NCBI GenBank assembly: GCA_044353855.1
Contig: JBILBF010000001.1
Coordinates: 434,001-498,000 of the forward strand
DNA length: 64,000 nt
Source: UKL13-3 sp044353855
GTDB taxonomy: Bacteria > Bacteroidota > Bacteroidia > UKL13-3
Direction of reading: 5' to 3'
The notes under the pieces were generated by a model. It was not told where the DNA came from. It saw only the letters and a program-made list of their open reading frames with translations, and did not search any database. This document shows, piece after piece, positions 15,329-22,137 of the stretch (positions within the stretch are counted from its first letter, which is position 1; every line of letters begins with the position of its first letter). A program made the translations under genes and the position numbers.

Positions 15329-16435
15329 CTAGTATTTCCTTTTTTTCCATTGTATTGAAATAGGTAATACATAAAATAGTTGTGTAGAAAGAGCAATACA
15401 ATTTGCATACACATCATACAACAACGCTAGAAACACGTTTTGCCTAATGCCCAGTTTATGTTGAAGGTAAAGCACAAACAAGGTTTGAACAACCATTTTG
15501 ATACTGTATAATTTTAATGCTAAAATAGGATTGTAAAACGCCAATACAATTATGGCAGGTAACAGCAACCCTAATACAGCAAACAGTCCCCACCAATACA
15601 AAGGCAACTCTCTGGCGCCCATTAGCCAACGTTTGCGCTGATGCATTAATTGTAAAAAACCAGTTACCGGCTGAGAAATATTTAAGCTGTTTTGTGTTAA
15701 TATGTTTATCGTGTTCCAGCCTTTTCTGCGAACCTCTTTGTATAATTTATAATCTTCGGTAATGGAAAAATCAAGCTCTTCATAACCACCCACGCTTTGA
15801 TAAGCTTCTTTTTTGATAGCCATATTGTTTCCTACAGCCGTGCAATGCAATCCTACTTTATCAAACCCTTTAAGTATGCCCATAAAATAAAGCCAATCAA
15901 TTCCTTGGAGCCTTGCCCAAAAAGCAGACCCGTGTACCAATGTAGTGCCAGAAACAATGCCCATTTTGGGTTCGGTAAAATGTGCAATTAATTCTTTTGC
16001 CCATTGGCTATTCACTATTATATCAGCATCGGTTGTCAAAAAATAATCGCCTTTGGCTTTGATTGCAAGGTGTGCTAAAACATTTGCCTTTCCTTTTGCC
16101 TTACCTAAATTTTCAGTAATATCAACCACTTTGATATTGCTTTTGTGTTTGGCAAAAGCAGCAACTACTTCTTTTGTGCTGTCTTCTGATGCATCGTTTC
16201 CTACCCATATTTCTATATTACTTGCTGGATAGTCTAATTCGCATAACGACTGTAAACAATGAACGATATTTTGTTCTTCGTTTCGTGCTGCTACCAAAAT
16301 GGAAATAAAGGGTAAGTTGATATCTTCTGTTTCAACGCAATGATTATCCTTGCCCGCAGCTACACAAAAAAACACCCCAGCCAAAATGGTTATAAAGGCA
16401 AAAACAATACTGATACAAATGATGGGTATTAACAT
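15329..16435 (-). CDS. Family 2 membrane glycosyltransferase
   Basis: 368 residues. One N-terminal membrane helix (about 2-25) precedes a GT-A domain: ISILVAARNEEQNI, GNDASEDSTKE, TTDADI (Asp136/Asp138, the DxD-type metal site), SITEDYKL (the catalytic TED Asp) and HQRKRW (QxxRW). Hydrophobic C-terminal segments follow. This set marks a processive inverting GT2 enzyme of the cellulose/chitin-synthase or ceramide-glucosyltransferase type. Its ATG follows the deacetylase TAA directly (no spacer), so the two are translationally coupled; a deacetylated surface polysaccharide or glycolipid is a reasonable inference. Confidence 0.92.
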   Translation of the reverse strand: MLIPIICISIVFAFITILAGVFFCVAAGKDNHCVETEDINLPFISILVAARNEEQNIVHCLQSLCELDYPASNIEIWVGNDASEDSTKEVVAAFAKHKSNIKVVDITENLGKAKGKANVLAHLAIKAKGDYFLTTDADIIVNSQWAKELIAHFTEPKMGIVSGTTLVHGSAFWARLQGIDWLYFMGILKGFDKVGLHCTAVGNNMAIKKEAYQSVGGYEELDFSITEDYKLYKEVRRKGWNTINILTQNSLNISQPVTGFLQLMHQRKRWLMGARELPLYWWGLFAVLGLLLPAIIVLAFYNPILALKLYSIKMVVQTLFVLYLQHKLGIRQNVFLALLYDVYANCIALSTQLFYVLPISIQWKKRKY

Positions 16436-17050
16436 TTAACTAAGTGCTTTAAATTGAAAACCTTTTTGTGATAACCGGTGCAAAACTTCAGGTAATATTT
16501 TTTTGAGTTGCGCCTCTGCCTTGGCACTATCATGAAATACAATTATAGAACCTGCTTTGGTTGCCTGTATAGTTGCAGCAATTGCTTTTGCTACATCCAC
16601 ATTTTTATCATAATCGCAGGTTAAAATATTCCACATTACTATGTTGTATCCTTTTGCTTTCAATTTAGGTATTTGCCATGGTACAATTCGGCCATAAGGA
16701 GGGCGAAACAAATTACTTTTTACCACTTTAGCACAAGCATCAATATTGTTAAAATAATCCTTTTGTGAATGACGCCAACCGCTTAAATGATTGTATGTGT
16801 GATTGCCAACGGTATGCCCCAATGCTAAAACTTGTTGGTATGTATCTGGGTGTTTTTCTATATTGTGTCCAATACAAAAAAAGGTAGCTTTGGCATTATA
16901 TTTTCTTAATTCTTGCAGTACCCAAGGTGTAATTTCAGGATGAGGGCCATCATCAAAGGTTAAAAACACATCATTCTCTGTTGTTTTTACCTTCCACGTA
17001 AGAGAGTGAAGGATTAATGGAAGAATTGATGGTATTGTGTGTTTAAACAT
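16436..17050 (-). CDS. NodB-type polysaccharide deacetylase
   Basis: 204 residues of carbohydrate esterase family 4. The five motifs are visible: TFDDGP (31-36, catalytic base Asp33 and metal Asp34), HTYNH (metal His84/His88), RPPYG (116-120), the W of MWNILTCDYD, and IIVFHDS with the catalytic His. A weak N-terminal hydrophobic stretch may act as an anchor. It removes N- or O-acetyl groups from a glycan such as chitooligosaccharide, peptidoglycan or exopolysaccharide. It is the first gene of a two-gene unit with the glycosyltransferase and diverges from the TolC gene 33 bp away. Confidence 0.94.
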   Translation of the reverse strand: MFKHTIPSILPLILHSLTWKVKTTENDVFLTFDDGPHPEITPWVLQELRKYNAKATFFCIGHNIEKHPDTYQQVLALGHTVGNHTYNHLSGWRHSQKDYFNNIDACAKVVKSNLFRPPYGRIVPWQIPKLKAKGYNIVMWNILTCDYDKNVDVAKAIAATIQATKAGSIIVFHDSAKAEAQLKKILPEVLHRLSQKGFQFKALS

Positions 17051-17058
17051 TATTTTTG
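17026..17058 (+). promoter_or_regulatory. Putative promoter for the TolC/HlyD pair
   Basis: TTG (17026-17028), a 22-nt spacer and TATTTTTG (17051-17058) match the Bacteroidota -33/-7 layout; the ATG is at 17084. The -33 part lies inside the divergent deacetylase gene. Confidence 0.5.
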
Positions 17059-17083
17059 AAGCGCTACTAAGACATATAGATGC

Positions 17084-18526
17084 ATGAAATTGTCGTTAAC
17101 CAACACCAACCTTAAGCTCTCTTTTTTGTTATTATTGATTTCAACAACTCAAATAGTTGTTGCGCAAAAGTATTACACTTTGGAAGAATGTGTGAATCTT
17201 GCCTTCAAAAATAATATTACAGTTAAACAAAAGGAATTAAACAAACAAACAGCAGAAGCAGATAGATTACAAAGTAAATTAAATATGCTGCCAAACCTCA
17301 ATGGTCAATTAACCCATAACTATAATGTTGGTTTTGCTATTAACCCTGTAACCAATACAGCTCAACGAGACGTAACTTTTCGGAATAACAATTTTGGTGT
17401 AAATAGTTCTTTAACATTGTTTAATGGATTTCAAAAGGTAAATACAATTCGACAACAAGAGTCAACGCTCAAGGCCAATACGTTTGATGTAGAATCAACT
17501 AAAAACAATATTGCCCTTTCGGTATCAAACGCTTACATGCAAGTTTTAATGAATGGAGAAATTGCAGAAAGCAGAAGGCTTCAAATGGAGTCCACAACTG
17601 AGCAATTGAAACGACAAGAAAAGTTATTTGAATTAGGCGGAACCAGCAAAGTAAAATTATTGCAGCTCAAGGCACAGTATGCTAATGAAGAATCGCAATG
17701 GATTACTGCTCAAACACAGTTGGAGCAATCTTATTTAACGCTATGGCAATTGTTAAATATGGCTCCCGATATGAACAATCAAATTGAGAAGCCAGATAGC
17801 AGTTCAACTTATTTATTAAAGGATGATGCACCCAATGCCGATAAAATTTACACGGATTTTATTTCTAAAAGCCCAGATATATTGGCCGCAAAACAACGGG
17901 CTAAAACGGCCGAGATTTCACACAGCGTAGTTGCTGGAGGCAGAAGCCCAAGTATTACATTGAGTGCAGGAGTTAATTCTTTTTATACTACCCAAAACCA
18001 ACAAGGAGTTGGAGCCCCTATATTAACGCCAATTCAAATTGGAACAGATATTTCAGGCAGCCCCGTTTTTTCTACAGTTCCTCGGTATTCAAGCACAGAA
18101 GTTGTTCCCTTTAGTAATCAATTCGATAAAAATTTAGGTAAAAATTTGGGTTTTACGGTTAGTGTACCCATATTAAATGGTTGGCAAGTAAATACCAATA
18201 TCCAAAAAGCGCGAATTAACCAAACCAGCAGTGAACTTAACCAAAAACAAGTTCAATTAGATGTGTATAAAAATGTTAACCAGGCCTACCTCGACTATAA
18301 ATCGGCATTGAAAAAATTTGCAGCCAATCAAAATAATTATGAGGCAAACAAAGAGGCGTTTTTATTGGCCGAAACACAATTTAATATTGGTGCTTTAAGT
18401 ACCTCCGATTTTATTTTAACCAAAACACAATTTTTACAAGCCGAAACCAATTTGGTTCAATCAAAGTATGAACTATTATTTAGACGTAAGGTACTTGATT
18501 TTTATTTAGGAAGACCAATTTATTAA
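17084..18526 (+). CDS. TolC-family outer-membrane efflux protein
   Basis: 480 residues with a signal peptide (FLLLLISTTQIVVAQ). The mature protein opens YYTLEECVNLAFKNNITVKQKELN, the usual start of OEP-family proteins, and shows the two coiled-coil halves: RRLQMESTTEQLKRQEKLFELGGTSKVKLLQLKAQY and its C-terminal counterpart ANKEAFLLAETQFNIGALSTSDFILTKTQFLQA. It forms the trimeric outer-membrane and periplasmic channel of a tripartite exporter. The adaptor gene follows 17 nt downstream. No inner-membrane pump is adjacent. Confidence 0.94.
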   Translation: MKLSLTNTNLKLSFLLLLISTTQIVVAQKYYTLEECVNLAFKNNITVKQKELNKQTAEADRLQSKLNMLPNLNGQLTHNYNVGFAINPVTNTAQRDVTFRNNNFGVNSSLTLFNGFQKVNTIRQQESTLKANTFDVESTKNNIALSVSNAYMQVLMNGEIAESRRLQMESTTEQLKRQEKLFELGGTSKVKLLQLKAQYANEESQWITAQTQLEQSYLTLWQLLNMAPDMNNQIEKPDSSSTYLLKDDAPNADKIYTDFISKSPDILAAKQRAKTAEISHSVVAGGRSPSITLSAGVNSFYTTQNQQGVGAPILTPIQIGTDISGSPVFSTVPRYSSTEVVPFSNQFDKNLGKNLGFTVSVPILNGWQVNTNIQKARINQTSSELNQKQVQLDVYKNVNQAYLDYKSALKKFAANQNNYEANKEAFLLAETQFNIGALSTSDFILTKTQFLQAETNLVQSKYELLFRRKVLDFYLGRPIY

Positions 18527-18543
18527 TAATACAGTTGAACACA

Positions 18544-19908
18544 ATGACACAGAAAAAAAATAAACTTATTTGGTACCTTGGAGGATCCGTAGTTCTTCTA
18601 ATCATCGTTTCAATTATAGGAAAACAAGCAGGTTGGATAGGTAAAGAAGAAGGCATCAAAGTAAGCGTCACGAAAGCCGATCGTAAAACCATTATTGAAA
18701 CGGTATCCGCTAATGGCAAAATTCAACCAGAAGTTGAAGTTAAAATTAGTTCTGATGTATCTGGAGAAATAACAGAGTTATATATTAAAGAAGGAGACAG
18801 CGTGCAAGCAGGAACCTTGTTAGCGCGTATTGACCCTGAATTATACCAATCTTCATTAGATCGTGCCGAAGCAAATTTAAATAACTCAAAAGCAAGTTTG
18901 GCAAATGCAAAAGCAAGGTTGCTGCAAAGTGAAGCTAAGTTTAATGAAGTTGACCAACAGTTTTTGCGCAATCAAAAAATGCACGACCAAAAACTTATTT
19001 CAGATGGAGAGTTTCAAACGTCACAATCAACCTATTTAAGTGCTAAAGCGGATATTGAAGCATCGAAACAAACAGTCATAGGGTCTCAGTTTTCGGTAAA
19101 AACGCAAGAAGCAGGATTAAAAGAAGCAAAAAAAAACCTAACACGAACAGAAATTTTTGCCCCTGTAAATGGAATCGTTTCGAAACTTAATGTGGAAAAA
19201 GGCGAGCGTGTTGTTGGAACCTCTCAAATGGCAGGAACAGAGATGATGCGTATTGCTAACTTAAATGACATGGAAGTAAGTGTAGATGTTAATGAAAACG
19301 ATATTGTAAAAGTTAGTATTGGCGACACATGCGAAGTAGAAGTAGATGCTTATAACAACCGGAAATTTAAAGGCATGGTTACAGAAATTGCAAATTCGGC
19401 TACTACAAGTTCTGCATCCACATCTGACCAAGTGACTAACTTTATCGTCAAAATTAGAATTTTGCGAACCTCATATGCTGATTTGGAAAGAGCATTTGGA
19501 AAATCACGATCGGTATTCCGCCCGGGGATGAGTGCCTCTGTTGAAGTACAAACCGAGTATGCACAAAACGTTTTGGTATTGCCCATTGAAGCTGTTACAA
19601 CCCGCAACAAGAATGATATTGATACAATACAAAAAGATAAGCCTAAGTTTAAATTGAAACAGGAAAAAAGTAAAGAGGACGTAGAAGTTGTTTTTATATA
19701 TAATACCGAAAACAAACTAGTTATTAGAGCGGTAAAAACGGGTATTCAGGATGATAAATATATACATATCGTTTCAGGAATTACTGAAAACGAAGAGATT
19801 GTTTCAGGGCCATACAGTGCAGTTTCACGAACGTTAAAAAATGGCGATAACGTTAAAAAAGTAACGAAAGAAGAATTGTTTGAAGTGAAATCAGAAGACC
19901 CTAAATAA
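18544..19908 (+). CDS. HlyD/MacA-type periplasmic adaptor
   Basis: One N-terminal membrane helix (LIWYLGGSVVLLIIVSIIG) is followed by a lipoyl/barrel-sandwich half (VSANGKIQPEVEVKISSDVSGEITELYIKEGDSV), a helical hairpin (about 95-200), the second lipoyl half (IFAPVNGIVSKLNVEKGERVVG) and beta-barrel and membrane-proximal domains. This is the MacA-like adaptor order. I prefer the ATG at 18544; an in-frame TTG at 18535 is also possible. By family it links TolC to MacB-type ABC or other pumps. No MacB gene is next to it in this window: the following gene is an unrelated DUF4190 protein. Confidence 0.93.
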   Translation: MTQKKNKLIWYLGGSVVLLIIVSIIGKQAGWIGKEEGIKVSVTKADRKTIIETVSANGKIQPEVEVKISSDVSGEITELYIKEGDSVQAGTLLARIDPELYQSSLDRAEANLNNSKASLANAKARLLQSEAKFNEVDQQFLRNQKMHDQKLISDGEFQTSQSTYLSAKADIEASKQTVIGSQFSVKTQEAGLKEAKKNLTRTEIFAPVNGIVSKLNVEKGERVVGTSQMAGTEMMRIANLNDMEVSVDVNENDIVKVSIGDTCEVEVDAYNNRKFKGMVTEIANSATTSSASTSDQVTNFIVKIRILRTSYADLERAFGKSRSVFRPGMSASVEVQTEYAQNVLVLPIEAVTTRNKNDIDTIQKDKPKFKLKQEKSKEDVEVVFIYNTENKLVIRAVKTGIQDDKYIHIVSGITENEEIVSGPYSAVSRTLKNGDNVKKVTKEELFEVKSEDPK

Positions 19909-20014
19909 AGAAAACATACTTGTTTTTAAAGGGTTAAACGAAATATACCAGGTATTGATTGGATTAATAAGCCAAATTTAGTTATTTGAAATCTTAACCT
20001 ATAAACGAACACCT

Positions 20015-20557
20015 ATGAAAAAAATCCTTTTGAGTTTTTTAGCAATTATTTTGTTAGCTTCTTGTGGCCAACAAAAATTTGCATTTCGCAAAACAGTTCC
20101 TGTTGATATTGTAAAAGAAGAAGTTGTCAAAAACGGCACCCCCAAAACGGGTTTAATTGTACCCAAGTCCAATGCATTAACCCAACAAAAATCGATAACA
20201 GAACGAGAGTTGCTTCCATTGGAAATGCAAGTTGCCGAGGCTTCAGCTGAAAAAGCAACCCCACAAACAGTTGCTCCCGAGTGGAAACAAAAAACTCCAC
20301 AGCCAACAACAAAATCGAGTCCTCAATCACCACTCAAAAAAATGGAAGGTGGAAATGGCATGGCAATAGCGGGTTTTATTTTGGCTATTTTAGGATGGTT
20401 TATTGCAGGAATTATCCTTTGTACATTAGGTGTTATTTTTAGCGCAATTGGATTAAAATCAGACCGAAAAGGACTAGCAATTGCAGGATTAATAATTGGT
20501 ATACTTGGGGTTGTGTTTTCAATAATTGCCATATCTGCTGCTATTAATGCGGCTTAA
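20015..20557 (+). CDS. DUF4190-containing lipoprotein
   Basis: 180 residues. The lipoprotein signal MKKILLSFLAIILLASCGQQ is followed by about 90 residues of polar, Gln/Thr/Pro-rich linker, and then a DUF4190 unit with two membrane helices (MAIAGFILAILGWFIAGIILCTLGVIFSAIGLK and GLAIAGLIIGILGVVFSIIAISAAI) joined by a KSDRKG turn. The combination of lipid anchor and C-terminal hairpin suggests an inner-membrane protein with a periplasmic linker. Function is unknown. It is closed by a strong terminator. Confidence 0.85.
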   Translation: MKKILLSFLAIILLASCGQQKFAFRKTVPVDIVKEEVVKNGTPKTGLIVPKSNALTQQKSITERELLPLEMQVAEASAEKATPQTVAPEWKQKTPQPTTKSSPQSPLKKMEGGNGMAIAGFILAILGWFIAGIILCTLGVIFSAIGLKSDRKGLAIAGLIIGILGVVFSIIAISAAINAA

Positions 20558-20575
20558 ACGTTTTTTTAAGGGGAC

Positions 20576-20614
20576 AAAAAAGCCTATTATCATTTTTGAT
20601 AATAGGCTTTTTTT
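20576..20614 (+). terminator. Rho-independent terminator
   Basis: AAAAAAGCCTATTATC (20576-20591) and GATAATAGGCTTTTTTT (20598-20614) form a perfect 16-bp stem with a 6-nt loop. Confidence 0.92.
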
Positions 20615-20647
20615 GTGAAGCCTGTATAAATGTTATATTTTTACCAC

Positions 20648-21673
20648 ATGGATATATTACCAAAACATATTGCTGTTCTAGGAGGAGGAAGTTGGGGAAC
20701 AGCAATTACCAAAATGTTAAGTGAGCATAAAGCGAGTGCACATTCAAAAATTTCCACCTTACAATGGTGGATTCGAAATGAAGAAACCGCAGCATACATT
20801 CGAACAAACAAACACAACCCAAAGTATATTAGTTCAGTTGAAATTCACCCCAATATTGTTTCCGTTTCAAGCGATATTAAACACATTATTGCAACCTCCG
20901 AAATCTTGGTTTTAGCTGTACCTTCAGCCTTTTTGAAAGACTCATTAAAAGATATAACAGCTCAGGATTTAAAAGGAAAATTTATTGTTTCAGCTATCAA
21001 AGGATTGTTGCCACACAGCAAGCAAATTGTTGCCGATTTTTTAATGAACGAATTTGGAGTGCCACACGAAAACATGATGGTTATTTCGGGTCCTTGCCAT
21101 GCTGAAGAAGTTGCTTCAGAGAAACTTTCATACCTCACTATTGCTGGTTTAAATGATACAATGTCTAAACATTTTGCATCATTGCTTGCTTGCTGTTATA
21201 TCAAAACCATTATATCAAAAGATATTACTGGAACAGAATATGGTGCGGTACTTAAAAATATTTATGCAGTAGCAAGCGGAATTTGCCATGGCATTGGGTA
21301 CGGTGATAATTTTCAGGCTGTTTTGATAAGCAATGCTATCCGTGAAATGGAAGCCTTTTTATACAAAATACATGCTCATCCCCGCGAAATTAACCACTCT
21401 GCATACCTTGGAGATTTGTTGGTGACAGCCTATTCGCTCCATTCGCGTAATCGCAGGTTTGGCACCATGTTGGGCAAAGGATACAGTGCTGCATCAGCTC
21501 AATTGGAAATGAACATGATAGCCGAAGGGTATTATGCTACTAAAAGTATGCATGAGTTAAACAAGGAAGAGCTGCATGTGGATATGCCCATTGCCGAAGC
21601 TGTTTATAGCATTATTTATGAACATGTTTCAGCTAAAGTAGCGATTGAAAAACTGAGCGATAAGCTTATTTAA
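20648..21673 (+). CDS. gpsA: NAD(P)H-dependent glycerol-3-phosphate dehydrogenase
   Basis: 341 residues from the ATG at 20648; the ATG at 20630 would add six residues not expected in the family. Rossmann motif GGGSWGTA begins at about residue 12. Other signatures: LAVPSAFLKDSL, IVSAIKGLLP, VISGPCHAEEVA, the catalytic Lys region EYGAVLKNIYAVASGICHGIGYGDN and RNRRFG. It reduces dihydroxyacetone phosphate to sn-glycerol-3-phosphate for phospholipid synthesis in the cytosol. The next gene starts 46 nt downstream. Confidence 0.95.
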   Translation: MDILPKHIAVLGGGSWGTAITKMLSEHKASAHSKISTLQWWIRNEETAAYIRTNKHNPKYISSVEIHPNIVSVSSDIKHIIATSEILVLAVPSAFLKDSLKDITAQDLKGKFIVSAIKGLLPHSKQIVADFLMNEFGVPHENMMVISGPCHAEEVASEKLSYLTIAGLNDTMSKHFASLLACCYIKTIISKDITGTEYGAVLKNIYAVASGICHGIGYGDNFQAVLISNAIREMEAFLYKIHAHPREINHSAYLGDLLVTAYSLHSRNRRFGTMLGKGYSAASAQLEMNMIAEGYYATKSMHELNKEELHVDMPIAEAVYSIIYEHVSAKVAIEKLSDKLI

Positions 21674-21719
21674 TATTGATTTTATTACAAAAACACTTTC
21701 AGCTATATTTTTAAAAGCC

Positions 21720-22076
21720 ATGACAGATCAAGTAGAAGAATTTAACGCATACCGCAGCAAGATGAACGATAAGATGATGGCTGCTGATAATAAAGTGTTG
21801 AAGCGCCTATTTAACTTGGATACAAACACCTATGAAGATGGCGCACTCTCTTCTCAAACAAAAGAACTATTGGGATTAGTGGCTAGTATGGTTTTACGTT
21901 GCGATGATTGCATTAAATACCACTTAGGAAAATGTTATGAATTGGGCGTTACTACTTCACAATTGTTCGAACTCTTTTCAGTAGCCAATATTGTTGGGGG
22001 AACGATTGTTATTCCTCATACCCGCAGAGCTGTTGAGTATTGGGAAGCGTTGCAAGAAGAACAGAAAAACCAATAG
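21720..22076 (+). CDS. Carboxymuconolactone decarboxylase/AhpD-like protein
   Basis: 118 residues, all-helical. The AhpD-like redox motif is complete: RCDDCIKYHLGKC places Cys61, Cys64 and His68 in the CxxCxxxH arrangement, and the preceding Glu of the proton relay is in the helix before it. This subgroup reduces hydroperoxides or serves as an alkyl-hydroperoxidase-like redox protein; true decarboxylase activity is unlikely. It lies between gpsA and polA on the same strand but no functional link is apparent. Confidence 0.9.
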   Translation: MTDQVEEFNAYRSKMNDKMMAADNKVLKRLFNLDTNTYEDGALSSQTKELLGLVASMVLRCDDCIKYHLGKCYELGVTTSQLFELFSVANIVGGTIVIPHTRRAVEYWEALQEEQKNQ

Positions 22077-22122
22077 CAAAAAATAAAGACAGCATAGGCA
22101 GTCGTTTTTTATGCATATCAAA

Positions 22123-22130
22123 TATCTTTG
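22123..22130 (+). promoter_or_regulatory. Putative -7 element of polA
   Basis: TATCTTTG matches TAnnTTTG exactly, 7 nt before the polA ATG, implying an almost leaderless mRNA. No TTG is found at a proper -33 distance. Confidence 0.45.
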
Positions 22131-22137
22131 ACAGGTT

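Noticed and set aside
17084..19908. Type I secretion system
   Set aside because: Adaptor is MacA-like, and no ABC or peptidase-ABC gene is adjacent, so a secretion function is not supported.
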